Part shown: positions 7,748 to 17,652 of the stretch, piece by piece
Layout of the letters: every line of letters starts with the position of its first letter
How positions within the stretch are numbered: the stretch's first letter is position 1
Source of the DNA: UKL13-2 sp038206765
Lineage (GTDB): Bacteria > Pseudomonadota > Gammaproteobacteria > Burkholderiales > Usitatibacteraceae
DNA length: 64,000 nucleotides
Reading direction: 5' to 3'
Assembly: GCA_038206765.1 (NCBI GenBank)
Contig: JBBRAM010000012.1
Span: 1 to 64,000, forward strand
Made by a program: the position numbers and the translations under genes
Notes under the pieces: model-generated
Databases searched by the model: none
The model's input: the letters and a program-made list of their open reading frames with translations, nothing else
What the model was told of the DNA's origin: nothing

Positions 7748-8235
7748 GCAGTATCCTCCAAAATCTCGCTTCTTAACTGAGCGAGGGTTTTATCTTAAAT
7801 GCTATCTTCGTGTCGCCTTACCAACAGGGACAGGCAGTATATATCGTAATTGTCCGACGTGCAGCAACCCTGCTAAACCGCGCATCAAAAATAATGCGCA
7901 ATTAAGAAATGCAGACGAACACCATTATTTTATTTCGCCCCAAGATCAAACACTGTAAACGAAACATCATCGTATAAGCAATAGTAATGCCGCGCCGTCC
8001 GCAGGATTTTTGTCTTGCACACTCCTTAAGCGTCGCGTTGCAAGGCATCAAAGCAGCGACGAATCGTAGATGCTAATGTGGCCCACGTAAGGCGACCGTG
8101 CGCCGAAAAGACTTGCCCGTCGTGCGCTGAAAATGCCGTCGGGGCACGCCTATATTTTCGAGGGCGCTGACTTCAATTTAGTGATGCCCGCTCACTGAGC
8201 GCTTGCAAAGTTCACGCCTACAACTTGGCATCCAC
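7748..8235. other. Gene-free spacer upstream of tonB
   Basis: No convincing gene, RNA or repeat in this stretch apart from the receptor terminator that follows at 8241-8268. The tonB promoter should lie in its left part; I could not find a convincing -10/-35 pair or Fur box by eye. Confidence 0.5.
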
Positions 8236-8240
8236 TAAAA

Positions 8241-8268
8241 AAGAAAGGAGCCTCGCGGCTCCTTTCTT
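8241..8268 (-). terminator. Rho-independent terminator of the first TonB-dependent receptor gene
   Basis: A 12-bp stem (AAGAAAGGAGCC / GGCTCCTTTCTT) with a TCGC tetraloop. On the minus strand the stem runs into a U-rich tail. It lies about 30 nt after the receptor stop codon. Confidence 0.9.
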
Positions 8269-8298
8269 TCATTGCTGACCTACTAATGATTTACACGA

Positions 8299-11200
8299 TT
8301 AGAACTTGTATTCAACCGTGAATCTCATCGAGATTGGTGCTGTGTAGCTGATAACGCGACCATAGGTGTTTGATGTAGCGGATGAGTTCGCAACATCGCG
8401 TTGCTCATCGATGGTTTGAGCAGACTGCTTGTTGAACAAATTAAACACGTCCATTCTCAACGTGAGGCCTTTCGCAAATGCTGGCGTGTAAGCCACATTC
8501 GCATCAGTACTAACGTCCCATGGCAAATTGCCCGCTGTGCCACGCGGTGAGTACTTCCCGCCGCATGAGTGGAAGGATGAACCGTATCCTAGGTCATAGT
8601 AATTAGCAAACTGAGGAATAGATGGATCAAAATTGCCAAGACAATTCTTTGGACGTCCTGATGCGGCTAGGAAGTTACCACCGACAGTCCACTCTGGTGC
8701 GAATTGCCAGTAACCGAACGCTTTAATCTGATGCGTGCGATCACCTGGCAAACGACCGTATGCGCCAACCATGATTCCGGGGAAATCCCAAGTCTGTGTG
8801 GCAGCGACGTCAGTTTGCGCTACGTCCGACAAGGTTTGACCTTCCGTATTGCCCTTGCTGCGTGACAAGGTATAGTTGATACGGCCATACCAGCCATCAC
8901 GGAATGGATGCTCAAGGAACATGTCAAGCGCGGAGTAGCTACGTCTTGGCTTTTCTGGGAAGCCAATAGCTTCGGCAGAAAGGGACACGGTCGTTAAATC
9001 ACCGGGAATACCCGAATAATTAACCTTAAAGGTACTACCTTTGCCCGGATTGAACGAAGCGCAGCCAAACGAACCATTCGGATTTGTGTTTGGAATGCCT
9101 TTCGCGGCAGCGTAGTCGTCAAAAGGTGTAGCGTCACAGTAATCATCGATGGTCTGCTTCAACGTGCGGTAAGTTCCCTTGACACCGTAGTTAAAACTTG
9201 GGCTGAATGCCCGCTCAAACCCAAGCGTGATTTCATCTTGATAAGATGGTTTCAAATCCAAAGCAGAAACCGTTGCAGCTTCTTTGGCTTGGCCGTACTC
9301 ATTGTTTGCTGAGAATGGCGCATAGCCACCAAGATTGACACGGCCAATCGGCTTGCCCGTTGCCTGATCAATACCAGTATAGGTAAAGAACTGGGTTGTG
9401 TTCGTCGAACGGCTAGCTCCACGAACGGCTAAGTGGGTTGGAATCTGAATTGAATAACGACCCGCGCTACCAAAAATCTTGGTTGACGCATCGCCATTCA
9501 AATCCCAAGCCGCGCTTAGGCGAGGATTATATTGCTGCTTGATCTTCAAAAAAACTTCACCGTCACCGTTCAAGTTTTCGTATTGCTCAGCACGTAAACC
9601 GCCGGTGATCAAAAGGTTCTTAGTGATTTGCCAACGATCTTCAATGTATTGCGCTTTTTGGTTGGAATCTGCGTTGGTTACGTCAGTGAAAATTGACTCG
9701 CGCGCGAAGTATCCCAACGCTCCCAAACCGCCTCCAGATGCTGCCGACGCTAATTTACCGCCGCCTGTATTAAACGGGGTGTTCGGGGTAGCAGTAAAGC
9801 GGAATTGAGTGATCGAGCCACCCGCAGTAAATTCACCAGCGTTCTTCGATTGGAGCTTGTTATCGTCAATACCAGCACGAATCGTGTGGTTGCCAAGAGT
9901 ATATTCCAGATCAAAACGGGAAGACTTCACTTTATCTTCGGCGCCAGCAGGCAGGATTCGAGTAGTCAGAGCTTGAAGATCCGGGTAGTTGATGCCTGGA
10001 GCCCGCGCCGTGGTCGTACGAAATTGCAGCTGGGGCAAGCTTGCATTGATGTTGTAACCGGCATAAAGGTTAAGGTGTTTTGATTGGCTTTGACCATACA
10101 GGGCCGTTACGGTCAGGTTTTCAAACCAATTGCCCGTATATTTGAAAATTTGCGCATCAGCACCGATAGAAGTCACATTATCGATATTTTGATAATCAGC
10201 ATCTAGCCTAGCAACCGCCCCTACCGAACGATCGGCGTAATTATATCCGTAGAGCTTTTGATGGGCTGTGGGTTTATCGCCAATGACCGTTACTTCGGCA
10301 CGGTTGCTGTCGTTTATATTCCAGTCCAACTTGCCGTAGTAGCGGTTGGTCAAGCTAACCTGATCGGAATAACCGTTAATACTATTGCCGCCAGCAGCAG
10401 CAGACGAATTCACGACGCCTGTTGTGTTCGTGCGCGTCTGTTCAACGGACACAAATCCAAATAGTCTGTCCTGAATCAGCGCACCGCCCACATACGCACC
10501 CACTTTGGTCTGATCGCGCGAGTTGTCGCTTGCACGACGGAATAACTTACCGTCTGTATCAGGGTTGCCAGTATTCGCAGGATAGTAAATATCTTTTGCC
10601 TTGCCGCGCAAGGAATTCGGCTCAACAAAATACGTTGCGCCGGCTTCCAGTGTGTTGGTACCGCTCTTACCGGTAATGTTCACCACGCCACCGATCGAAC
10701 GGCCAAATTCAGCACCGAAGCCACCAACCAAGATTTGCGCTTGGGCGATCGCGCCAAAAGGCAGCTCAGATGAACCCAATTGGCTCAATGGATTGGTCAC
10801 CGGGAAACCGTTAATGTAGAAAGCATTCTCAGAAGGCGCACCACCAGCGAAAACAGCACCACCGGCATAGCGGGAGTCAGCCTTCGTTGTGTTTGGTGCC
10901 AACTGAATAATCGCGGCCAAGTTTGGCGCGATTGGCAATTTGCCGAGTTCTTGTGATGTAAATGTCGTACCGTTGGTCGCGTTTGAAACGTCGATTCTGG
11001 TGCGCTTGGCGGTTACCGTCACAATTTCAACTGATTGTGCGCCTGTGAAATTAATTTCAGAACCCTGACCAGCGAGCAATTCAATTTTTTGCTTGTCAAT
11101 GACAGCGCCGCCCTTGAGCAACTGAATCACGTAATTGCCTGGTGGCAGAGCGGTGATCTGGAAACGACCGGAGGCATCCGGCGTTGTGGTTCTGCGAGCG

Positions 11201-11391
11201 CCCGTACCGGCGTTTTCGGCAACTACGGAAATGCCTGCTGGTGCAGCGACCGTACCGAACAAAGTTGCGGTCGTGTTGGACTGCGCAAAGGCGGATGGTG
11301 TAACAGCGACCATCAGCGCGGTTGCACCCAAGCTGATCGATAGCGCCTGGACGACTGCCAGCGGTAGTTGCTTCATTTTCATTTTCATCAT
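8299..11391 (-). CDS. TonB-dependent outer-membrane receptor with N-terminal carboxypeptidase-like domain
   Basis: A large receptor of about 1030 residues for TonB-powered import across the outer membrane. The start ATG at 11391 follows AGGGGT; the frame continues 65 codons upstream but that part lacks protein character. Signal peptide ends AFAQ (about residue 37). Residues about 40-115 form a carboxypeptidase-regulatory-like beta-sandwich (GTVAAPAGISVVAEN, GRFQITALPPGNYVI). The plug domain follows (VTVTAKRTRIDVSNAT, FGAEFGRSIGGVVNITGKSG) and then a beta-barrel ending with an aromatic C-terminus (VEYKF). This architecture occurs in receptors for large ligands such as oligosaccharides or peptides; the ligand here is unknown. 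It follows its own terminator and lies upstream of tonB. Confidence 0.88.
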   Translation of the reverse strand: MMKMKMKQLPLAVVQALSISLGATALMVAVTPSAFAQSNTTATLFGTVAAPAGISVVAENAGTGARRTTTPDASGRFQITALPPGNYVIQLLKGGAVIDKQKIELLAGQGSEINFTGAQSVEIVTVTAKRTRIDVSNATNGTTFTSQELGKLPIAPNLAAIIQLAPNTTKADSRYAGGAVFAGGAPSENAFYINGFPVTNPLSQLGSSELPFGAIAQAQILVGGFGAEFGRSIGGVVNITGKSGTNTLEAGATYFVEPNSLRGKAKDIYYPANTGNPDTDGKLFRRASDNSRDQTKVGAYVGGALIQDRLFGFVSVEQTRTNTTGVVNSSAAAGGNSINGYSDQVSLTNRYYGKLDWNINDSNRAEVTVIGDKPTAHQKLYGYNYADRSVGAVARLDADYQNIDNVTSIGADAQIFKYTGNWFENLTVTALYGQSQSKHLNLYAGYNINASLPQLQFRTTTARAPGINYPDLQALTTRILPAGAEDKVKSSRFDLEYTLGNHTIRAGIDDNKLQSKNAGEFTAGGSITQFRFTATPNTPFNTGGGKLASAASGGGLGALGYFARESIFTDVTNADSNQKAQYIEDRWQITKNLLITGGLRAEQYENLNGDGEVFLKIKQQYNPRLSAAWDLNGDASTKIFGSAGRYSIQIPTHLAVRGASRSTNTTQFFTYTGIDQATGKPIGRVNLGGYAPFSANNEYGQAKEAATVSALDLKPSYQDEITLGFERAFSPSFNYGVKGTYRTLKQTIDDYCDATPFDDYAAAKGIPNTNPNGSFGCASFNPGKGSTFKVNYSGIPGDLTTVSLSAEAIGFPEKPRRSYSALDMFLEHPFRDGWYGRINYTLSRSKGNTEGQTLSDVAQTDVAATQTWDFPGIMVGAYGRLPGDRTHQIKAFGYWQFAPEWTVGGNFLAASGRPKNCLGNFDPSIPQFANYYDLGYGSSFHSCGGKYSPRGTAGNLPWDVSTDANVAYTPAFAKGLTLRMDVFNLFNKQSAQTIDEQRDVANSSATSNTYGRVISYTAPISMRFTVEYKF

Positions 11392-11841
11392 GTTGACCCC
11401 TATCTGCATTGTTGAAGATATTGAAACTATTGGTGTTGTGCTACATGCATGCCCAATGGAAGGTGCTGATTGGATTGACTTGGGTTTCTGGTGACGAGCG
11501 GAACAAAGTAATGCGAAATATTGCAAAACAATGCGCATTGCTACGATTTGCCACCATATTGCACAGTAGCGAAAGAATACGCCCAAAATGTAATTTCCAG
11601 TCCTGATTACATCTATTTGTCATCACTCTGTTGCTAATTTGCAACAATGGTCCGTCTGGTAACTATCTCCGATAGCCAATGGGAGATTCCCAGATGAGAT
11701 TCATCGCTGCTCTCATGGACGATTTTCCGGTTAAGCGCGCTAACCGTGCAGCCCGAAAAGTAGGCCAAAACGCCCCTCACTCATTACTTAACTCTCAAAT
11801 ATTGATTGCGTTGATTTCGACTGCTTTTGTAAACCAGCAAA
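11392..11841. other. Spacer upstream of the first receptor gene, no gene seen
   Basis: About 450 nt of non-coding sequence holding the receptor's promoter and leader. Short frames here have no family features. No convincing promoter or operator was found by eye. Confidence 0.5.
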
Positions 11842-11869
11842 AAAAATAGAGCCCGAAGGCTCTATTTTT
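11842..11869 (-). terminator. Rho-independent terminator of the second TonB-dependent receptor gene
   Basis: A 12-bp stem (AAAAATAGAGCC / GGCTCTATTTTT) with a CGAA tetraloop, followed on the minus strand by a U-run. It lies 45 nt beyond the stop of the gene at 11914. Confidence 0.92.
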
Positions 11870-11913
11870 AAGTGCTGCTGGTGACGCTGTCACAATCTTT
11901 GAGGCATTAGGCC

Positions 11914-14670
11914 TTAATAGAAGGTGTAACGTGCGCCAGCAATAAAGTACATTCCCGTTGGCTGATACCAAGCTGTATTGAACGGACGTGCAATCGGATC
12001 CGCTGATGGCTTGGTGTTACCGACGTTACGAACCGTGAGGTTCAAACGAAGGTTTTTGATGCCGCGATACTCGGTGCCAAGGTCAAATGTAATATATTCT
12101 TTGACGGTACAGAAGCCAACATAGGTACCTGCAGGGTTGCCGCAATTAGGTTCTGCGGCACCGTTTGGGTTCGCGTATGGTTTAAACGAGCTCAAATAAT
12201 TCATCGCGCCAGTTGAAACCCAGTTACCCAACTCCCAAGTTGTTGTGAAGCGTGATCTAAAGTCTGGGGCATTCCGGAAGTTGTTGTAGCTGACTACCGG
12301 TGCATTCGGTGCACCCGAACTTCTTTGCTCTAAATACTGGGTTGCATTCAATTGAAAATCGAAACGCCCCCACTCTGCCATATTCATCTTGTAACGAGCG
12401 TCGATGTCGAAACCTTTAACACGTGTTTCGCCGAGGTTGTTAAAACCGGTACTGACGAACAAAATCGCACCTGGATCATTCGGAACCGTCGGACTAGTGT
12501 TGGTCGGGTCACGCACAATACGGCCTGCGTAGCGTGGATCAGACGAGCCTTCGTTATTCAAAATTTCAGTGAGCGACAAGAATGAAATTTCGTTGCGTCG
12601 TGCAATCGAGAAATAGTCGACGCTGATGCTCGCGTCTTTCGATGGCTCAAACACAAAGCCCGCTGTGTAAGTATCGGCCTTTTCAGGTTTAACCAGCGGA
12701 TTCGCCACGATTAAGCCAGGAATGGAGACCGCACAACCAACGGTATAGGTTGGACGCAAACAACGCCTCGGATCATCAACGCCGTTAAAGAAGCCGGAGG
12801 TTGTCGATTTTGTGATTTCAGTTAATGCAGGTGCTCTGAAACCTTTGGCAAAGCTCGTACGCACTTTGAAGGTTGGCAATGCTGCCCATGAAGCTGCTAA
12901 TTTCGGGGTGAACGAATTGCCGTAGTCCGAGTACCTGTCATAACGTGCCGCCGCCTGAACTTCTACGTTCTTTAGAACTGGCATCACCAACTCGCCGAAT
13001 AGCGTCGATACGTCGCGCGAACCGTCAGCAGCGGCAACACCGCGGCCGAAGATGCCGCCAACCAGCTTTAGTGAATCCGGTGTCACTTTGCGGTCTTCGC
13101 GACGGAATTCCGCGCCAACAGCCAAGGATGCAGCGCCACCTGCCATATTGCCAATTTCGCCGGAGCCCTTCAAATCAAAGATAGTAAACGATGATTTTGC
13201 AACATCATGCGCGTTGACACGCAAATCAGACGGTTTAATGGCGCCGGATTCAGGGTTTGCGAAGTTATAGCCGCCGCCAGTGATGCCGGCAACTAACGCT
13301 GCGTAGTTGATTGCGTTGTAATTATACGCATCAATATTATTCAAGCTATAAAGAACGCCGCCTGACACATCAACGCTACCTAACACGGAATTAAAACCGG
13401 CAACGACCCGGGTTGTGTCGCTCTTAACTTCATTGTCTTGATTGCCGACCGCGGTTAAGCGTCCACGAAACAAAGTTGGGACGTTGTATGGATTGTTAGG
13501 GTGGCCGACCGGCAATGTGGTGGGCGGCAGGTTCAATTTACCGGTGGACGGGTTAAATGTGGAACCGGTACCCGAGCCGATGGCTTGCGGGAATCCCAAG
13601 AAATAGGTTTTGTTATTGACAAAGCTACCCTCAGCATAAAATTGGGTAGTCGATGAAAAATCATAAGTGCCACGAACAAAAATACTGTTCCGCTCAGATT
13701 TGGGCAGAACTTCCGCCCGCGATACGTTGTCGTATACGCAAGCAGTACCGGTTGCTGTGCCAGTGATATTAAAACCATTGTAAATATTGGATACGACGTT
13801 AGTCGCAGGACACGCCGCACCCGCAGACGAAACCCTTGCGCCGGTCGCATTGGATACGTAGGTTAAAAACGGTGAGAATGCGGAGTTAACCAGCAATGTT
13901 CCATATGCGTCACGAATTTTGGAATCGATCAGGTAATCGACAACGTCGAGTGACTTAACGGACTTTTGACGATATAGCTCTACGTTTCCGAAAACATTGA
14001 ATTTATCTTTGGCAACATCACCAGCGCCGAACGCAATGTTGATGGTGTCATTGGCAAATTTATTGTTCTTATTGGCTGCGGTTGTCGCACCCAATTGCAG
14101 ACCTTTAAAGTCTTTACGCAAAATAATATTAATAACGCCGGCAATTGCTTCTGAACCATAAATAGCTGAAGCGCCGTCTTTTAAAATCTCAATGCGCTCA
14201 ATTGCGTCCAACGGAATTGCGTTCAAGTTAACCGCACCAGACTGACCAAAGTTTGGGTCAGCAAGACCGTAGGGGGCAACGCGACGACCATTCAGTAACA
14301 CCAGTGTGGCTGCAGTACCCAAGCCGCGCAGCGAGGCGGATGCTGCGCCCGCTGAAAAGCTGCCGGACCCTGATAGCTCAGTTAAACCGCCCGCTGCGTT
14401 GCTAGGCAGTTCGCGTAGGAGCTGCGTTACTGTTGTTTGGCCAGAACGACGAATTTCATCGGCTGTAATAATCTGAATAGGAGATGCTGTCTCAGCATCA
14501 ACACGCTTAATGTTCGAACCAGTCACCTCAATTTTTTCAATTTTTTGTGGGGCGGCAGGTGCAACTGTTTGGGCAGTCGCAACGGATGCGACTAGCGTGG
14601 ATACACTCAGGATTGAAAGCACTGCTAGTGGCAATGATTTCATCTTGCTGTAGTTTTTTGGGTTGGTCAT
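11914..14670 (-). CDS. TonB-dependent outer-membrane receptor
   Basis: A 918-residue receptor with signal peptide (cleavage near VATAQ), a TonB-box/plug start KIEKIEVTGSNIKR, and plug motifs TVTQLLRELPSNAAGG, LRGLGTAATLVLLNGRRV and DAIERIEILKDGASAIYGSEAIAGVINI. The beta-barrel ends with ARYTFY, the aromatic C-terminal strand recognised by the BAM machinery. The LNGRRV-type plug is common in proteobacterial receptor families that have expanded for varied organic substrates; the ligand is unknown. ATG at 14670 has GAGG upstream. It lacks the carboxypeptidase-like domain of the receptor next to it and shares little sequence, so the two are not recent duplicates. Confidence 0.9.
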   Translation of the reverse strand: MTNPKNYSKMKSLPLAVLSILSVSTLVASVATAQTVAPAAPQKIEKIEVTGSNIKRVDAETASPIQIITADEIRRSGQTTVTQLLRELPSNAAGGLTELSGSGSFSAGAASASLRGLGTAATLVLLNGRRVAPYGLADPNFGQSGAVNLNAIPLDAIERIEILKDGASAIYGSEAIAGVINIILRKDFKGLQLGATTAANKNNKFANDTINIAFGAGDVAKDKFNVFGNVELYRQKSVKSLDVVDYLIDSKIRDAYGTLLVNSAFSPFLTYVSNATGARVSSAGAACPATNVVSNIYNGFNITGTATGTACVYDNVSRAEVLPKSERNSIFVRGTYDFSSTTQFYAEGSFVNNKTYFLGFPQAIGSGTGSTFNPSTGKLNLPPTTLPVGHPNNPYNVPTLFRGRLTAVGNQDNEVKSDTTRVVAGFNSVLGSVDVSGGVLYSLNNIDAYNYNAINYAALVAGITGGGYNFANPESGAIKPSDLRVNAHDVAKSSFTIFDLKGSGEIGNMAGGAASLAVGAEFRREDRKVTPDSLKLVGGIFGRGVAAADGSRDVSTLFGELVMPVLKNVEVQAAARYDRYSDYGNSFTPKLAASWAALPTFKVRTSFAKGFRAPALTEITKSTTSGFFNGVDDPRRCLRPTYTVGCAVSIPGLIVANPLVKPEKADTYTAGFVFEPSKDASISVDYFSIARRNEISFLSLTEILNNEGSSDPRYAGRIVRDPTNTSPTVPNDPGAILFVSTGFNNLGETRVKGFDIDARYKMNMAEWGRFDFQLNATQYLEQRSSGAPNAPVVSYNNFRNAPDFRSRFTTTWELGNWVSTGAMNYLSSFKPYANPNGAAEPNCGNPAGTYVGFCTVKEYITFDLGTEYRGIKNLRLNLTVRNVGNTKPSADPIARPFNTAWYQPTGMYFIAGARYTFY

Positions 14671-15061
14671 ATAGGCCTCATTAGGGGTTACTGGATTGAA
14701 ATTTACGTGTAGCTCGTTGCAAAAATAAAACGTTGGTGCTTACATGAAGTTACAACTCTGTAAATATAATCGTTTAACCGTCATGATAGCTACACATATT
14801 GCCAAGTTGTGTCGTTTTTACAACAGTAGATTTCATTGATGGCTTTCACAGGTAGATCGATATGAAATGCGCATTTTATGTAATGGTATTTGTTACTAAT
14901 GATGATGGTGGAGAAAAATCTTTCAAATACGGTCGCTGAGCAGTCCGCCGGCATAAGTTGCTGGGTATTTATTCTTTTTCGCTAACGTGCTAGACTGCAA
15001 AACTATCGCGATGTATTTAACTTTTGCCTAGTTTTTTCTTAGTGCAGCCGCGCGATCAATT
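14671..15061. other. Divergent promoter region between a receptor gene and rimP
   Basis: About 550 nt separate the receptor start from rimP, which is divergent. No gene is seen. The region should contain promoters for both directions. No tRNA-Met gene, which precedes rimP in some proteobacteria, is present. Confidence 0.5.
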
Positions 15062-15086
15062 TGGGCCTTGTGCCCATTTTTTATTT
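15062..15086 (+). terminator. Small hairpin with T-run in the rimP leader, possible attenuator
   Basis: A 5-bp stem (TGGGC / GCCCA, loop CTTGT) is followed immediately by TTTTTTATTT, about 130 nt before rimP. The stem is short, so termination would be weak. It could act as a leader attenuator of the rimP-nusA-infB operon. Confidence 0.35.
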
Positions 15087-15218
15087 GTATTCTTGGGTTT
15101 GGATCGTTTTCACTGCGTTTGCGCGGATTTTGTTCGCAACGCGCTGGGAACCGATCGGAAGAGCTCGTGGGCGCTGATTATTTTGCCGGCTGGGCGTTAA
15201 TTTTAAGTTGGGGGGCCG

Positions 15219-15824
15219 ATGTCGACAGATATTGCATCAGTGGTGAACGCGGCGGTGACCGGGCTGGGATTCGAGTTGGTCGATTTCGAGCGGGCTGGCG
15301 GCGGGATGATGCGTATTTTTATCGATAAGCCAGACGGTATTTCGGTTGAGAACTGTGCTGACGTCAGCAACCATCTGACCAGGTTGTTTTTGGTGGAGAA
15401 CATTGATTACTCGCGCCTCGAAGTGTCGTCGCCCGGGCTGGATCGTCCGGTCAAGACGATTGAAGATTTCAAGCGCTTTGCCGGCGTTGCGATCAAGGTT
15501 CGACTCAATACGGCGGTGGAAAATCGCAAACGGTTTGATGGCGTGGTGGAACAAGTTGTTGGCGAAGCGATCACGTTTAAGCTGATTGCAGATCCATCGC
15601 AGTTGGGTGCGGGCGCCGGGGTGAAAGTTGTTGGCAAAGCTAAAACCGCGAAAAAAAGTAATGCGAAACGTAAAGTTGGTGCAGATCAGGCAGATGGGGC
15701 AGAAGCCTCAAACGCCGCGCCAGTAGCCGAGATTGGGGCAATTAATAAAAATTTGCCCGAAGAAAAACGTATCACCGTCCTGTTGGCCGATATTGATCGC
15801 GCCAGGCTTATTCCGGATGTTTGA
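15219..15824 (+). CDS. rimP: Ribosome maturation factor RimP with a long C-terminal insertion
   Basis: Assists maturation of the 30S ribosomal subunit. The 201-residue protein shows the N-terminal domain (GLGFELVDFERAGGG, MRIFIDKPDG) and the signature LEVSSPGLDRPV (67-78), then the start of the SH3-like C-terminal domain. That domain is interrupted from about residue 128 to 180 by a basic then Ala/Asp-rich segment (KAKTAKKSNAKRKVGADQ and onward), after which the last strands resume (ITVLLADIDRARLIP). Typical RimP proteins have about 150 residues, so roughly 50 are extra. A purine-rich GGGGGG site precedes the ATG. First gene of the operon rimP-nusA-infB-rbfA-truB. Confidence 0.92.
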   Translation: MSTDIASVVNAAVTGLGFELVDFERAGGGMMRIFIDKPDGISVENCADVSNHLTRLFLVENIDYSRLEVSSPGLDRPVKTIEDFKRFAGVAIKVRLNTAVENRKRFDGVVEQVVGEAITFKLIADPSQLGAGAGVKVVGKAKTAKKSNAKRKVGADQADGAEASNAAPVAEIGAINKNLPEEKRITVLLADIDRARLIPDV

Positions 15825-15841
15825 GTTGGTGTTGTCGGCGT

Positions 15842-15871
15842 AATGTAGATCGCGCGCAATGTAGATCGTTT
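15842..15871. repeat. Two copies of AATGTAGATCG
   Basis: A short direct repeat in the rimP-nusA spacer, followed by a further related GGATCG. No function is evident. Confidence 0.5.
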
Positions 15872-15944
15872 TTGGATCGTTTGCGATTAGTTTACGGTTG
15901 ATCCTGAGTTGTCTTTAAAAAGTATTTGGTGTTGGAGAAAATAA

Positions 15945-17459
15945 ATGAGTCGTGAAATTTTAATGTTGGTTGATGTGTTGGCCCGTGAAAAAAGCGTGCC
16001 GCGTGAAACCATTTTTGTCGCACTTGAATCCGCTCTGGCCTCTGCCACCAAGAAAAAGCTTGACGATAAATTCCTGCAAGAAGAAGCCGATGTTCGCGTA
16101 GAAATCGACCGCGCCACCGGCGAATACCATGCCTTCCGCCGCTGGACCGTCGTGCCGGATGAAGAGCATGAAGAGCCCGCCCGCCAAATTGCCATTACCG
16201 ATGCGCCGGAACGTGGTGAAGATTTGGAATTGGGTGATGTGATTGAAGAGCCGATGGACGCGGTTGATTTTGGCCGTATCGGCGCCCAAACCGCGAAGCA
16301 AGTGATTTTACAAAAAATCCGCGATGCTGAACGCGAACAAATCTTAAACGACTTTTTAGCGCGTGACGAATCGCTCGTGACTGGCACGATCAAGCGCATT
16401 GAACGCGGAAATGTCATTGTCGAATCCGGTCGTATTGAGGCGATGTTGCCGCGCGACCAAACGATTCCGAAAGAAAATTTGCGGGTGGGTGATCGGGTCC
16501 GTGCTTATTTGCTGAAAGTGGATCGCACCTTGCGCGGACCGCAGCTTGTGCTGTCGCGCATCACACCCGATTTCATTAGGGTATTGTTTGAATTGGAAGT
16601 GCCAGAAATCGAAGAAGGTTTGCTCGAGATTAAAGCGGCCGCTCGCGATCCCGGAATGCGCGCCAAAATCGCCGTCAAATCGAACGACCCGCGGGTTGAT
16701 CCGATTGGCACGTGTGTCGGTATGCGCGGCTCGCGCGTGCAGGCGGTCACCGGCGAACTGGCCGGTGAGCGTGTAGATATTATTTTGTGGTCGGCTGATC
16801 CGGCGCAGTTTGTCATTAACGCGCTCGCACCGGCTGAAGTCTCGTCGATCATCGTTGATGAAGAAAAGCACGCCATGGACGTGGTAGTCGATGAAGAGCA
16901 GTTGGCTCAGGCAATTGGCCGCGGCGGTCAGAACGTGCGCCTCGCATCTGAGCTGACCGGCTGGCAACTGAACATCATGACTGAAGTTGATGCTGACCAA
17001 AAACGTAGCACTGAAAATTCATCGATTCAGCAACTCTTCATGGCGAAGCTTGACGTGGATGAGGATGTCGCGCAAATCTTAATTGATGAAGGCTTCAGCA
17101 ATTTAGAAGAAGTTGCCTATGTGCCGCTCGCCGAGATGTTGGAAATTGAGGCGTTCGACGAAGACACTGTAAACGAGCTCCGCCGTCGCGCCCGCGATGC
17201 TTTGGTAACAGATGCCATTAAGTCTGAAGAAACCATGGAAACCGCCGCTGAAGATTTGGCCGCGATGGAAGGCATGGACGCTGACACTGCGCACACCCTC
17301 GCCACCAAAGGTGTCCGCACGATGGACGATTTGGCCGATTTGGCGATTGATGAATTAACCGAGATGACCGGCATGGAAGAAGAGCGTGCCAAGACGCTCA
17401 TCATGACAGCACGCGCGCCATGGTTTGCTGAAAAGCCTGTCACAGCGGCTGCCGAATAG
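15945..17459 (+). CDS. nusA: Transcription termination/antitermination factor NusA
   Basis: RNA polymerase-binding factor that modulates pausing, termination and rRNA antitermination. The 504 residues contain, in order: an N-terminal polymerase-binding domain (1-about 125), an S1 domain (SLVTGTIKRIERGNVIVESG), two KH domains (DPIGTCVGMRGSRVQAV and AIGRGGQNVRLASEL, each with a GXXG loop), and two C-terminal acidic repeats (LDVDEDVAQILIDEGFSNLEEVAYVP and a second copy near 430-500). The acidic repeats are found in beta- and gammaproteobacterial NusA. Second gene of the operon, 120 nt after rimP. Confidence 0.97.
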   Translation: MSREILMLVDVLAREKSVPRETIFVALESALASATKKKLDDKFLQEEADVRVEIDRATGEYHAFRRWTVVPDEEHEEPARQIAITDAPERGEDLELGDVIEEPMDAVDFGRIGAQTAKQVILQKIRDAEREQILNDFLARDESLVTGTIKRIERGNVIVESGRIEAMLPRDQTIPKENLRVGDRVRAYLLKVDRTLRGPQLVLSRITPDFIRVLFELEVPEIEEGLLEIKAAARDPGMRAKIAVKSNDPRVDPIGTCVGMRGSRVQAVTGELAGERVDIILWSADPAQFVINALAPAEVSSIIVDEEKHAMDVVVDEEQLAQAIGRGGQNVRLASELTGWQLNIMTEVDADQKRSTENSSIQQLFMAKLDVDEDVAQILIDEGFSNLEEVAYVPLAEMLEIEAFDEDTVNELRRRARDALVTDAIKSEETMETAAEDLAAMEGMDADTAHTLATKGVRTMDDLADLAIDELTEMTGMEEERAKTLIMTARAPWFAEKPVTAAAE

Positions 17460-17526
17460 GCGGGTAAGCGGGTAAGGGTACAGCAGCCCAACAGAACAGT
17501 ACCTAAGCCTCCGCCGTAAATTTTGT

Positions 17527-17550
17527 TTTCGAAAGTTGCTGCTTTCGAAA
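17527..17550 (+). other. Hairpin in the nusA-infB spacer
   Basis: A perfect 9-bp inverted repeat (TTTCGAAAG, loop TTGCTG, CTTTCGAAA) without a following T-run, so an RNA processing or stability element is more likely than a terminator. Confidence 0.6.
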
Positions 17551-17652
17551 GATGCTTAAGAAAGTTTCGACAGCCTCGACAGTTTTGACAGTTTCATTCG
17601 ATCTCGCGCAGCACCATAGAATTAGCAGCATCCAACTAGAAATAGGTATTAA

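Noticed and set aside
7748..8235. Fur box or iron-regulated promoter before tonB
   Set aside because: No sequence close enough to a Fur-type palindrome was found by eye.
15237..15554. Minus-strand frame over rimP
   Set aside because: It is the reverse of a well-supported gene and has no start signal or family feature.
16356..17000. 214-codon minus-strand frame over nusA
   Set aside because: Shadow of the nusA coding strand, caused by its codon pattern.
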